42,293 nt of DNA from Ferruginibacter sp. GTDB taxonomy: Bacteria; Bacteroidota; Bacteroidia; Chitinophagales; Chitinophagaceae. Positions 1 through 9,110 of the stretch are shown here, in pieces (within the stretch, counting starts at the first letter, position 1; the number at the start of each line of letters is the position of its first letter). Made by a program: the position numbers and the translations under genes. Where the stretch lies: assembly GCA_025350645.1 (NCBI GenBank), contig JANXXM010000166.1:1-42293 (forward strand). Reading direction: 5' to 3'. The notes under the pieces were generated by a model. That model did not search any database. It had not been told where the DNA came from and saw only the letters and a program-made list of their open reading frames with translations.

Positions 1-77
1 TAAAAAAAGTTGAAAAAATGATTAATAACAGACCCGTTAGAAAGTTTAATTACAAAACTCCTATTGAGGTATATTTA

Positions 78-2054
78 CTAAAAGCAAAAGTTGCACTTAT
101 TGCTTGAACACAGCAATACTTTATTTCGGTTTAAATTTAGAAATGATCCTCCGCTAACATCAAGCCAAATTTTTTTTGATAGCTGATTTTGATAATTTAT
201 TGTGTTGGAAAATCTATATGATTTCAACCCATTATTTGCAAAACTTTTTAATAAACTTGTCGTAGGGTCTACAGTCATATAAAAATCATACTGGTCAAAA
301 TTATAACCAAAATTAATTCCATAAGAAATGATTGCTTTTTTACGCTTTACCCATTCTACACCTGCGCCAAAATATTTACTTGGGATCAATCTAATATTGC
401 CTACCTGTTGTTGTTGAGGATCGTTGAATAATTGAACATTTGAGAGGTAATCTATATTAGGCTTTAGTAGTTCAATTATAAAACTATATCGCAATGAATT
501 AATGCTGTTTAAAATTTTTCTGTATCCAATTGTCAAATTAGGCACAAAAAATGGCTGTGTAATCACACTGCTATTCTTTACTAAATATAATTCAGGGAAA
601 AATGAAACGTTTAGCCGTTTTGTTTTAGAAATATTATTTGCCCATCTTATATAGGGGCGTATTGAGTATTGCTTTGTTGTAAAACTATCTAATTTACTAT
701 ACAGTAGTTGGCTTGGTTCATTGCTGCCATTATCAATATTATATCTTTTAAAATCCTGGTTGAGATCTCTATTATAAATTTTAATCCCAAATTCTTTTGG
801 GTATTTTTGATTTCGTATATCCTGAATATTATATTCCGCCACCCAATATAATTCATTAATAGGAGTTCGTATTGCTGAACTGTCTTGTTGCTTAGCAGCA
901 TAGTATGCAAAGTTATTACCTTTATTTTCTCCTGCATAGGTTATAGCAGCAATAATGCTATAGGTTAGCCCCTTCTTTTTTCTAAATATGTAACTAAAAT
1001 TTGCTCTTAAATTTTCTTTGTTAAATAAATTAGTTACGCCAATTGCATTTATACCAAATTGATAAGTGGGGATATATTTTGTGCTATATACTGTAGACTG
1101 TCCCGAAATGTTTAAACCAAAATCCCTCAAGCTATCTTTTCTAAAACCTATATCTATAGTAGCATATTTAGTTTCAAATATATACTTAGATTTTATTTCT
1201 AAAATTGATTTTAAAATATTATTAGTTAACACTTCTGTTTTTTTACTTCCGTTTTTATTATCCTCATCTCTTCCTACGTTTAAAGATATATCAAAGCGCT
1301 TACGCAAAAATGTGGCAGATGCGGATGTATTTAGATTATTACGTTGGTCATAAAATAATACAGTATTAAAGCTATTGCCATAAATATTTGCTTCAAGTGT
1401 CAAAATATTTATTATTGCAGCATATCCCTGGTTCTTAATTTGTATGGGAACATCTTCTATCAATTCAACTTTATAAACATCCTTACCTTTTATAATACCT
1501 AATATTAATGCCCAATTATTTTCAATTCCGGGTCGTTGCTTCCCGTTTATAGTAAATAAAATTTTGCCATCTTGACGATATTTTGGAACTGTTTGGTCAT
1601 CATATCCATTAATAAAAGGCAATCTTTGTAGCCCCATTAAGATTGATTTTTCTTTCAATAAGCTATCATTCTGCGGAAAATAATCAAACCCTTGAGTATT
1701 TTCTGATACAAGCTTTTTTTTAGTTTTTACTATTACAGTTTCTAAGGCTGTGGCACCTATTATTATGGTAGTATCGGCAAATATTTTAAGGTGTTTTAAG
1801 CCATTTATTAATATGCCAGTATTTATAAAATCTACTGAAAATTCAGCCCCAATTTTTACGTTTATACTTTCATTTAATCCAATTTTAAATATCTTATTGC
1901 CCTGTATTATTTGTACTTTACTATTATTAATTTCGTTACTTATCACTGTATCAAGCATGAATTTAATTGAACCATAATCTTTATGCAACTGTGCATTTAA
2001 GTTTATAGTTTGAAATAAAAATGATAAGAATACCATTATTTTTTTTAGTTTCAT
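78..2054 (-). CDS. TonB-receptor-like outer-membrane beta-barrel protein
   Basis: The 658-residue product starts with a signal peptide (about residues 1-21, ending LNAQ). A plug-like segment follows at about 105-225, with the recognisable stretches INGKQRP and VYKVELIEDVP, and then a long strand-rich region with many aromatic residues, typical of the 'outer membrane protein beta-barrel' family related to TonB-dependent receptors. No carboxypeptidase-like N-terminal domain is evident. The substrate cannot be told. The ATG lies 8 bases after the stop of a decayed upstream frame (2063-2065), so it was probably the downstream member of a coupled pair. The C-terminus is odd: it ends in a short Cys-rich tail (CSSNKCNFCF), while another frame continues strand-like for about 20 codons. 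The barrel may therefore be truncated by a frameshift. The family call is fairly safe; function and intactness are not. Confidence 0.7.
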   Translation of the reverse strand: MKLKKIMVFLSFLFQTINLNAQLHKDYGSIKFMLDTVISNEINNSKVQIIQGNKIFKIGLNESINVKIGAEFSVDFINTGILINGLKHLKIFADTTIIIGATALETVIVKTKKKLVSENTQGFDYFPQNDSLLKEKSILMGLQRLPFINGYDDQTVPKYRQDGKILFTINGKQRPGIENNWALILGIIKGKDVYKVELIEDVPIQIKNQGYAAIINILTLEANIYGNSFNTVLFYDQRNNLNTSASATFLRKRFDISLNVGRDEDNKNGSKKTEVLTNNILKSILEIKSKYIFETKYATIDIGFRKDSLRDFGLNISGQSTVYSTKYIPTYQFGINAIGVTNLFNKENLRANFSYIFRKKKGLTYSIIAAITYAGENKGNNFAYYAAKQQDSSAIRTPINELYWVAEYNIQDIRNQKYPKEFGIKIYNRDLNQDFKRYNIDNGSNEPSQLLYSKLDSFTTKQYSIRPYIRWANNISKTKRLNVSFFPELYLVKNSSVITQPFFVPNLTIGYRKILNSINSLRYSFIIELLKPNIDYLSNVQLFNDPQQQQVGNIRLIPSKYFGAGVEWVKRKKAIISYGINFGYNFDQYDFYMTVDPTTSLLKSFANNGLKSYRFSNTINYQNQLSKKIWLDVSGGSFLNLNRNKVLLCSSNKCNFCF

Positions 2055-2062
2055 AAGTGGTA

Positions 2063-2275
2063 CTATGGTTTAAAAGATTGCTTTACTTTAAATATTCCAT
2101 CTACATTTAATAATAATAGAGGATAAATATCATTATAATTTTCTGGATACTTACAAAGGTTTGCTGTATCCAATATAACATTTTTATGACTAATGAAATC
2201 TATACCAAATCTATCAAATAAATATTTTCAGAGTTTGGAATCGTTAATGAATCTAATTCAAGGCGGATCAAGATT
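2063..2275 (-). pseudogene. Decayed 3' end of an unidentified gene upstream of the receptor
   Basis: Reading the minus strand, an open frame of 54 codons at 2063-2227 has protein-like composition (for example FGIDFISHKNVILD and NVDGIFKVKQSFKP) and stops 8 bases before the receptor ATG. It has no start codon. It is preceded by a TGA, and another frame just upstream also reads protein-like (LELDSLTIPNS). This looks like the C-terminus of a gene broken by frameshifts. The family is not recognised. The rest of the gap up to 2510 holds AT-rich sequence, with ATTTAATACC occurring twice, and a terminator. Confidence 0.4.
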
Positions 2276-2450
2276 TAATACCCCTTCGTTATGAAGATTT
2301 AATATTGGTAAAGGTTGTACATGGCTTTTGCAATTAAAAAAAAATGCCTGTGGCAAGCCAAAAATTAATTAATTTAATTCGGGTCTATCTCAATTTAATA
2401 CCTAATAAAAAATTTATTAATTCTTGGAAATAAATTTTTTCTATGAATTT

Positions 2451-2487
2451 AAAAAAGCGCCTATCAAAAAATGAAAAACGCTTTTTT
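2451..2487 (-). terminator. Rho-independent terminator after the alpha/beta hydrolase gene
   Basis: A nine-base perfect stem (AAAAAAGCG / CGCTTTTTT) encloses a 19-base loop, 23 bases beyond the stop codon of the hydrolase gene. The A and T runs would also let it work for transcripts from the other direction. The large loop makes it a weaker hairpin than the others in this window. Confidence 0.5.
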
Positions 2488-2510
2488 ACTTTTTAAAAAT
2501 ATATCGTTAG

Positions 2511-3338
2511 TTAAATAAATTCAATCAAATCCTGGTTTAATCTCTCCTTAGCGGTAAACCATAAACCGTGTGGCTCTCCTTCATAAATTTTGTAAGATGC
2601 GCCTGGTATTGATGCTGCAGATCTGTTTCCGGTGGGTTCAATGGGAACCGTTTTATCTGCATCGCCATGTATAATAAGTGTAGGTACATTTATTTTTACT
2701 ACATCATCCCTAAAATCTGTAGTAGAAAAAGACTTTGCACACTCAATGGTAGCAATAGGAGATGCTTCCATAGCCTGGTTAGATGCCTGTTGCAAGAAGG
2801 CGTTACTTACCGGGTGGCTCATAAAAGATACTCCGAAAAAATCTTCATTAAAAGCTTCCAAAAAGGCTGGTCTGTCATCCGTCATTTGCTTACCCATTTT
2901 ATCAAATACTTCCTGTGGTACGCCAGCAGGGTTATCAGCAGTTTGTAGCATGTATGGAACTACTGCACTTATAAGAACAACCTTACTCACTCTTGCACCG
3001 CCATACAAAGAAAAGTATTTTGCAATTTCACCACCACCCATACTAAATCCTACAAGGGTTACATCGGTTAAATTTAATTCATCCAGTAAGGCTTTAAGAT
3101 CTGTAGTAAGTGTATTATAATCATACCCTGATAATGGTTTATCAGATTTACCAAAGCCACGCCTGTCGTACGTTATACAGCGCATGCCTTGCTGTGGCAA
3201 TTGGGTAAGCTGGTATTCCCACATAGTACCACTAAGCGGCCAGCCATGAATAAAAACAACATTTTTACCTTTACCAAGGTCTTCATAATAAATTTTTACA
3301 ACATCACCATTGTTTTGTTTTGAATTGATTATAGGCAT
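2511..3338 (-). CDS. Alpha/beta hydrolase, non-heme haloperoxidase / perhydrolase-type esterase
   Basis: The 275-residue protein is a full-length alpha/beta hydrolase of the cofactor-free haloperoxidase (aryl esterase/perhydrolase) group. The oxyanion-hole motif HGWPLS is at 31-36 and the nucleophile elbow GFSMGG at 97-102, giving Ser99. Asp228 sits in HGDADKTVP and His257 in EPHG. These positions are almost the same as the Ser98-Asp228-His257 triad known for this family. There is no signal peptide, so it should be cytoplasmic. It would hydrolyse small esters and may form peracids with hydrogen peroxide; the natural substrate is unknown. It appears monocistronic, with a terminator at 2451-2487. 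The start at MPIINSK fits the family N-terminus. Confidence 0.85.
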   Translation of the reverse strand: MPIINSKQNNGDVVKIYYEDLGKGKNVVFIHGWPLSGTMWEYQLTQLPQQGMRCITYDRRGFGKSDKPLSGYDYNTLTTDLKALLDELNLTDVTLVGFSMGGGEIAKYFSLYGGARVSKVVLISAVVPYMLQTADNPAGVPQEVFDKMGKQMTDDRPAFLEAFNEDFFGVSFMSHPVSNAFLQQASNQAMEASPIATIECAKSFSTTDFRDDVVKINVPTLIIHGDADKTVPIEPTGNRSAASIPGASYKIYEGEPHGLWFTAKERLNQDLIEFI

Positions 3339-3491
3339 AAAATAATAATTAACTGGTTATAAAATTTACAGTATAATAATCAAAGATGCTGCCACTAAAA
3401 TTTTTAATAATGAACACAAATTATTGAAGAGGATTGAGGAAATTATTACGCTATAATGTTTGCGTTGTTACAACAGCATATTTATACCTGG

Positions 3492-3811
3492 CTAATATTG
3501 ATGGTATGCATTGTGGTAGTTATTTAAACGGATAAACTCATCTAGCAAATCAAATTCTTTTTTACCGAAATATAGCGTTGCACTTTTAATGCTACATCTT
3601 CATGGTTTGTTTTCTTTATTGTAAATTTCTTCATTATAATTTTGGCAGGAAAGAAAATAGATAAAAAAACTAAATCTGATTCAAACGATTCATAATCGAA
3701 AATCTCTCCGTCCGCTCCGTAGTTTGATCCATAGGTTGAAATTTTTATACTTTCATTTTGTTTAAAATACCATTTTACCTTTATTAATCCGAAGAAATAA
3801 TATTTCGATAT
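3492..3811 (-). pseudogene. Frameshifted remnant of an unidentified gene
   Basis: The 703-base gap between the two neighbouring genes is not empty. On the minus strand an 89-codon frame (3545-3811) without a start codon reads protein-like, for example YGSNYGADGEIFDYESF followed by a hydrophobic stretch. Near the run of A in the codons for ALK (about 3590), a one-base shift would carry it into a second frame reading YFGKKEFDLLDEFIRLNN and ending at a TAG at 3492-3494. A hydrophobic stretch in yet another frame lies further upstream (to about 3950). Together this looks like one gene of roughly 110-150 codons broken by several indels. No family was recognised. Confidence 0.45.
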
Positions 3812-4041
3812 TTAAAAGGAAGCAGAAAATATAATAAGGCCATTAATCTTTATAAGACTTGTAGTTCCGATAGTTACAACAATAAAATATCTAGGATTTA
3901 TAAAACTAATTTTAAAACAGAAAATATAACTTACTAAAAAAAAATAGCTTTGTCTTAATCTTTCTTTTATAAATCATAACAAGACAAAATGACCTTGCTA
4001 GCAATTACAAAAAAACAAACTAATTTTTTTTAAAACCTTTT

Positions 4042-4935
4042 TTACCTACCCACTTCAACCGTCCAATCACCCCCTGTTTGTATATGATGTACTGCCGCAA
4101 AATTGTCCATGTTTAGCGCAAAAGACAATTGCAGTAAACTATTAAGATAGGCAAGCGGTTTACCTTTTGCTACAGCACCAAATGTTGCAGTGTAAGGCAT
4201 CTTTGCATTATATACTTTTATATTTTTATGAAAAATAGTTAGGTTTATTATTTCGCCTTTTTGTATACCTAATTGCTCAAACAAAACTGCATCAATATTT
4301 GTCCACAAATTACCATACTGCACATCCAGTATATAAATGGTTCCTTTTAATTTTTTATTTTCCAGCATGGGTTTTTGGTAGGCTATGCTCATCACATTTT
4401 TTGGCAATAATTTTCCTACCTGTTCATAACTAATAGTGCCACTTGCCAGCCTAGCTGCTGTATAGGCGTACACATCTCTTCCATGAAAAGTGTACGACTT
4501 TTCGGAACCTTTTCTCCTGTTAAATACTTCATCTATTTCCCGTATTTCTGCAATGCCTTCGCTTTGTGCAATAAGTGTGAGGGTACCATTATCCGGTGTT
4601 ACTATAAAGTGGCCTGCATTGGTTTTAAGTACTACAGATTTTCTTTGTGTGCCTACACCAGGGTCTACTACGCTTACAAACACAGTACCTGCAGGCCAGT
4701 ACATAACCGTTTGCTCCAGCCTGCATGCGGCTTCCCATATATTGTATGCAGGTATTTCGTGGGTAAGGTCAAATAATTTAAGGCTGCTATCTACACCCAT
4801 TGCCACACCCTTCATTGCAGATACTGCACCATCCTTTAACCCAAAATCTGATTGAAATACTACAGTTTTATTTTGCCCGAAAAGTAAAGAAGTAGTAGCA
4901 AGAAAAGTAATAAATAGTGCAAGAATATTTTTCAT
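4042..4935 (-). CDS. Exported SAM hydroxide adenosyltransferase family protein (DUF62, SAM hydrolase-like)
   Basis: The 297-residue protein belongs to the S-adenosyl-L-methionine hydroxide adenosyltransferase / fluorinase-like family, whose characterised members split SAM into adenosine and methionine using water. Motifs are QSDFG at 28-32, DLTHEIP at 56-62, DPGVGT at 91-96, PDNG at 114-117 and FHGRDV at 150-155. The Asp-Arg-His triad of the family maps to Asp91, Arg98 and His151, with almost the spacing known for the archaeal enzyme. Unlike the cytoplasmic enzymes, it starts with a clear signal peptide (residues 1-20, ending LLFG-Q), so it is probably periplasmic. Whether it meets SAM there is unknown. 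The gene stands alone between decayed sequence and a repeat-rich gap. Confidence 0.85.
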   Translation of the reverse strand: MKNILALFITFLATTSLLFGQNKTVVFQSDFGLKDGAVSAMKGVAMGVDSSLKLFDLTHEIPAYNIWEAACRLEQTVMYWPAGTVFVSVVDPGVGTQRKSVVLKTNAGHFIVTPDNGTLTLIAQSEGIAEIREIDEVFNRRKGSEKSYTFHGRDVYAYTAARLASGTISYEQVGKLLPKNVMSIAYQKPMLENKKLKGTIYILDVQYGNLWTNIDAVLFEQLGIQKGEIINLTIFHKNIKVYNAKMPYTATFGAVAKGKPLAYLNSLLQLSFALNMDNFAAVHHIQTGGDWTVEVGR

Positions 4936-4980
4936 AAAATGATTTGAAAGAGGTAGTATAAAAAAATTACAAAATTTAAT

Positions 4981-5175
4981 TTAGCCACTAAGGCATAAAG
5001 ACAAAAAGAAACACAAGAAAATAACAAAAATCTGTGTAGATCCGAAAAATCTGTGAGCATTATTTTGAACCACAGCCACTAACAAAGCACAAGTTTCAAC
5101 AGAACATTTAAGTTTTAAAAATCCTTGTGAGCTTTGTGTTATGCTTTGTATTATCTTTTGTATTCTTCGTGTTTA
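4981..5175. repeat. Dispersed-repeat-like intergenic segment (ACAAAG/CTTTGTG type)
   Basis: The gap between the SAM hydrolase-like gene and the TonB receptor is made of short phrases: GCCACTAAGGCATAAAGACA at the left, AAATCTGTGTAGATCCG with AAATCTGTGAG in the middle, and GAGCTTTGTGTTATGCTTTG with CTTCGTG at the right. The left and right phrases are roughly reverse complements in style, so the segment could fold. Similar phrases are widespread between genes in many environmental bacteria; that is from memory and was not searched. No coding frame is seen. Confidence 0.4.
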
Positions 5176-5204
5176 CAGCATTTCTAAACAATTAATATAT
5201 TTCC

Positions 5205-8024
5205 TTAAAAATTAAAAGCCAGCTTGGTAAATAACCTGCGACCGTTAAAGCCCATCTGCACACTATCCCATGCACCACCGCTTTCATTATCGCCGGCATA
5301 TCCTCTTGCTGCCGGGTTTACACCATAATCGGAGTGTATATTCAACAGGTTATCTGCGCCAATAAATAAACTTAGTTTTTTGCAAAATTTGTATGATACA
5401 AAAACATCTGTTACCAATTTGCCATTGTAATTAAAGTTTTCCGGCACAAGTGTTCCGTCTTTATCGTTAGGCACTTGTGGGTTTATGCCAGATGCATTAG
5501 GGTTCTCCGGCGTAGAAGTTCCAAAACCTTTCAACACAATTTTGCCCATATAGGTAAGGTTAGTTCCTACACCAAATTTGTTCATGTTGTAAGACAGGCT
5601 TAGCGCAAGCTTTTGATTAGGCGCAGATGCTTTTATGAAAGCCTCTTCCCTGTCGCTGAAAAAAGTTTTTTTATTTACCTCATTGGTGTTTAATGCAGCA
5701 GGCACTTTAATTTCATCTATGGTAATCTTCTGCAGATTGCCTGCCAGCAAGGCTTTAAACGTTCCCTTATTTAGTTTTACACTATAGTCTGCCACAACAT
5801 CTAGTCCATAGTTTGTGGTGTTTACAGCATTGGCAAAAAACTGTGCAGTGCTCACATCAATATCCTGCAGGGCGTTTGTAAGTGCGGCAGGCAAGGTTGC
5901 ATCATCTTTACTAAATAGGCCGGAAAGCACCACTCTGTCTTTTACTTTAATGGTATACCCATCTACTGTAAGCGTGAGGCCTTTCATAGGCTTCCACGAA
6001 AAACCAAAACTTCCGTTTATAGAAGTTTCTTCTTTTAATGCCGGGATGCCAGCCAATTTTGTAACTGCATCGTTATTGCGGGCAATGCGGGATTGCACTA
6101 ATGCCCCACCACTAAAAGAAGTAAGGGTATTACTAAAATTTATTTGTTGCAATGATGGTGCTCTAAAACCAGTACTGGCAGATCCACGCAAATTAAAATT
6201 ATCCCTGATCTTATAGCGTGTGGCAAATTTTGCAGTAAGTACCGATCCAAAATCTGTATAATTTTCAAACCTTGCTGCTGCATCTACCAGCCATTTATTG
6301 GTAATGTTTAATTCTACATCTGCATACAACCCAATGGTGCTGCGCTTTGCAGTAATAGTATCGGCAGGGCTAAAACCGGGGAAACCCTGTGCACCGCCTG
6401 CAAGCCCCGTACTATCTGCCGTACCCTGGTAAAAACGTATGGCTTTATCATACGTAAGGTAAGATGCTTCTTCTCCTTTATTTATACTGTATTTTTCATT
6501 TCTATATTCCGCACCGTAAGCAAAATTTAAACCCTGCGCTACTTTAAAAGATTTACTAAGGTCAATATTTAATGTGGCCTGCCTAAAACGAAAACCGCCA
6601 TCATCAAAATCTGTTTTGGCAGTATTACCCAAAAGCGATGCATTAAATGTTTTTGATCCGTTATACTGAAAATCATTTTTACCATCGGTTAAACTTACAT
6701 CCCAATTCCAGTTTTTTACTGACACACCTTTAAAACCAAAAGCTATGGATGCATCATTTATTTGTGTACCAATATGGGGATTGTAAAAAGTATCTTTTGT
6801 GCTGGATACCTGCATAATTGATGGAACAAAAATGACATTATTGGAGGCATCGGTAGGGAATCGATTTGGCCTGGCCGAAAGATTTCTACTGTATGCAAAT
6901 GCATCGGATGTTTTATGATTGTAGCCACCAAAAGAATAAAAAATTGTTTTGCTGTTTGCAACCGGTAGTTCCATGTTCAGCATTAAACCATCTGTTTGCA
7001 CAGAGCCATCGCCAAAGGCACGCCTGCCGCCGTTTAAGGGCAATGCATTTTTATTTGTGCCGATATTGGTATCCGGTACCTGGCGGAATGTTTTTCCCTG
7101 CGTTAAATAATCAAAAGAAAAATTTACAAAGCCTCCATTTTTGCCAAGGCTAAGCCCATTGTTTGCTGATAGTGAAAATGTACCGCCATCTATTTTTTTA
7201 CCCGTTACATATTGTGTGGGGTCGTAGGCTTTAAGCGAATTATATTTTGTATCGTAGTATCCGCTCCAGCCGGTGTTTACCGTCCAGTGGTTTACATCTT
7301 TTCTTAGCCTTAAATTTATTACACCTGCCATAGCATCGCTGCCATATTGTGCAGATGCACCATCTCTTAAAATTTCTATTCTATCTACGGATGATTGAGG
7401 AAATGCATTCAGATCTGTGCCGGAATTACCCCTGCCTCTTGTACCAAATAATGCTACAAATGCAGTTTGGTGGCGGCGTTTGCCATTTATTAATACCAGC
7501 GTTTGATCTGGCCCAAGACCACGGAGTGTGCCCAAGTCCACATGATCTGCACCATCGCTGCCGCTTTGTTTGTTGTAATTAAAAGAAGGTGCTGCAATAT
7601 TTAAAACAGAGGTTAGATCCATTTTTGCGGTGCTTTCACCAACACTATTTATTTTAATTACATCTACCGGTACAGCAGTTTCGGTTTTAGCTCTTGCATT
7701 GCCCCTCGTACCGATTATTACCACATCAATAAGATCTACAGAACTGGCTTCCAGCAGTACAACAATATCTGTACCTGCGGTAAGTTTTATTGTTTGTGTT
7801 TTATAACCAATACTGCTTATCTGCAGCAAATCATCAGCCGCAGCCCTTATGCTTAGCACGCCTTCGCTGTTAGTGCTGGCACCTACTTTTTTTGAAACAA
7901 TACTGGCAGAAGCTTTTGTTATGGGATTGCCTGTTTGCGCATCAGTAACTTTTACGGTGTATGATTGCTGTGCTACAGCACTGCCCGCTATAAAAACAAA
8001 GAGAGCCAGAAAAAATTTTTTCAT
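5205..8024 (-). CDS. TonB-dependent receptor with N-terminal carboxypeptidase-like domain
   Basis: The 939-residue outer-membrane receptor has a signal peptide at 1-18 (SAVAQQ), then a carboxypeptidase-regulatory-like beta-sandwich at about 20-105 (VTDAQTGNPITKASASI; ISSIGYKT). The plug domain is at about 110-240, with LRGLGPDQTLVLINGKRRH, VDRIEILRDGASAQYGSDA and GVINL. A 22-strand-type barrel follows and ends in a typical terminal Phe (LFTKLAFNF). The plug resembles siderophore or vitamin receptors more than SusC, and no SusD-like partner lies next to it. It should import a ligand using TonB energy; the ligand is not evident. It looks like a single-gene unit. Confidence 0.9.
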   Translation of the reverse strand: MKKFFLALFVFIAGSAVAQQSYTVKVTDAQTGNPITKASASIVSKKVGASTNSEGVLSIRAAADDLLQISSIGYKTQTIKLTAGTDIVVLLEASSVDLIDVVIIGTRGNARAKTETAVPVDVIKINSVGESTAKMDLTSVLNIAAPSFNYNKQSGSDGADHVDLGTLRGLGPDQTLVLINGKRRHQTAFVALFGTRGRGNSGTDLNAFPQSSVDRIEILRDGASAQYGSDAMAGVINLRLRKDVNHWTVNTGWSGYYDTKYNSLKAYDPTQYVTGKKIDGGTFSLSANNGLSLGKNGGFVNFSFDYLTQGKTFRQVPDTNIGTNKNALPLNGGRRAFGDGSVQTDGLMLNMELPVANSKTIFYSFGGYNHKTSDAFAYSRNLSARPNRFPTDASNNVIFVPSIMQVSSTKDTFYNPHIGTQINDASIAFGFKGVSVKNWNWDVSLTDGKNDFQYNGSKTFNASLLGNTAKTDFDDGGFRFRQATLNIDLSKSFKVAQGLNFAYGAEYRNEKYSINKGEEASYLTYDKAIRFYQGTADSTGLAGGAQGFPGFSPADTITAKRSTIGLYADVELNITNKWLVDAAARFENYTDFGSVLTAKFATRYKIRDNFNLRGSASTGFRAPSLQQINFSNTLTSFSGGALVQSRIARNNDAVTKLAGIPALKEETSINGSFGFSWKPMKGLTLTVDGYTIKVKDRVVLSGLFSKDDATLPAALTNALQDIDVSTAQFFANAVNTTNYGLDVVADYSVKLNKGTFKALLAGNLQKITIDEIKVPAALNTNEVNKKTFFSDREEAFIKASAPNQKLALSLSYNMNKFGVGTNLTYMGKIVLKGFGTSTPENPNASGINPQVPNDKDGTLVPENFNYNGKLVTDVFVSYKFCKKLSLFIGADNLLNIHSDYGVNPAARGYAGDNESGGAWDSVQMGFNGRRLFTKLAFNF

Positions 8025-8382
8025 GTTAATGGAATTTAGTTTTGGTAAAAGAGGGTATACTTGTTGCGAATTTAATCATTAAATAATAGCAATAAAAAAA
8101 TTTTATGGTACATACACTATTAAAAGTATGCGCTCAAGTATTGGATGCAAACGGAAAGATGAATAATTAATAATGTAAATCCTTGGATAGCGCTGATCAT
8201 TTTATTAAATTTCGTAATTAAAAAAACAATCATTTTTTTGTGTGAAAATTAATGCACTTTTGATTTGTTAAATCATTTTAAATTTAAAAATATACAAATG
8301 AATGGCATAGTTTTTATAATGTATTGTCATCTTTAAAAAAGATAAAAATTTCAACAACATTATTAAACTAAAAACTACAAAA
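8025..8382. other. Divergent intergenic region without a gene
   Basis: This 358-base AT-rich gap separates the receptor gene (minus strand) from the secreted-protein pair (plus strand), so it must hold both promoters. No protein-like frame was found. No clean TAnnTTTG box was found for either gene, only near-matches such as CACTTTTG around 8250. Confidence 0.5.
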
Positions 8383-9108
8383 ATGAAAAAACTATTTTTA
8401 CTTTTATTGGCATTTGCCGGAACGAGCCTGGCTTTTGCACAAAACAGTCGTAGTTGGATTGTGGGTACTTATGATCAAAAAACCATAATGGCACCGGATG
8501 AGCTAAAGGATGCAGAAGCTGATGTGGAGATAATGCAGGATCCTACTTTATCTAAAAAAATATGGATAAAGCATTTAATAAGCGGCGAAAGGGTTTATGC
8601 ACTCTTACACACCAATGGCGAAGATGCCCTTATTTATAAAGTGCCGGCACAAACAGTAGGAGGGTATTTAATACAATTTGGCTGTGTAGTATTTAATAAA
8701 GATTTAAATAATTGCGTAGTAGCTTTAAATAATAAAAGTGCCTGCTTTGGTATGAGCCAAAAGGACTATGACAATGGTGTAATTATTTCTAAAAAAGGAA
8801 AAGTAAAAGCAGGTAACGTTGATATAGATGGTACTACCGGCACAGTAAAGACAGGCAGTGTAGATGTAAATAGTGACGGTGTAAAAGTAGACACAAAAAA
8901 AGTAATGGCTGGAGTACAGTATGTAGGTGAAAAAATAGGCGGCAAAAAAATAGCAGATGATGATGATGCAGATGTAAACAACAATACAGGCTCAGATACA
9001 GGTGGTGCCGTAAAGGTAAAAAATACTTCATCCAACGTATCGGTAAATAAAAAAGATGTAAAAGTAAACGACAAAAAAATTATTATTAAAAATAAAAAAC
9101 AAAACTAA
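8383..9108 (+). CDS. Secreted protein with low-complexity Lys/Val/Asp repeat tail, unknown function
   Basis: The 241-residue protein starts with a signal peptide (1-20, SLAFAQ). A compact region at about 21-125 contains RSWIVGTYDQK and several Cys and aromatic residues and may be a folded domain; no family was recognised. The rest is a basic and acidic repeat tail of short valine strands separated by G/D/N turns (KAGNVDIDG, KTGSVDVNSDG, VKVDTKK), an aspartate run (ADDDDAD), and then VKVKNTSSNVSVNKKDVKV. The tail resembles the next protein, which starts 2 bases after this stop, so the two are co-translated. The pattern could form a beta-solenoid or a disordered surface tail; that is inference. 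Confidence 0.7.
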   Translation: MKKLFLLLLAFAGTSLAFAQNSRSWIVGTYDQKTIMAPDELKDAEADVEIMQDPTLSKKIWIKHLISGERVYALLHTNGEDALIYKVPAQTVGGYLIQFGCVVFNKDLNNCVVALNNKSACFGMSQKDYDNGVIISKKGKVKAGNVDIDGTTGTVKTGSVDVNSDGVKVDTKKVMAGVQYVGEKIGGKKIADDDDADVNNNTGSDTGGAVKVKNTSSNVSVNKKDVKVNDKKIIIKNKKQN

Positions 9109-9110
9109 CG

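Noticed and set aside
2632-3120. A 162-codon plus-strand frame inside the alpha/beta hydrolase gene
   Set aside because: It lies opposite a gene with complete catalytic motifs and its own sequence shows no recognisable pattern.
4483-4855. Plus-strand frames of 97-121 codons opposite the SAM hydrolase-like gene
   Set aside because: They are shadows of a gene whose catalytic motifs are all intact on the minus strand.
5205-8024. SusC/SusD-type polysaccharide uptake pair
   Set aside because: No SusD-like lipoprotein gene is next to the receptor, and the plug resembles siderophore or vitamin receptors more.
8766-9074. A 102-codon minus-strand frame opposite the repeat tail of the secreted protein
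   Set aside because: It arises from the repetitive composition of the plus-strand gene, has no domain and no separate promoter, and the plus-strand gene has a signal peptide and a coupled partner.
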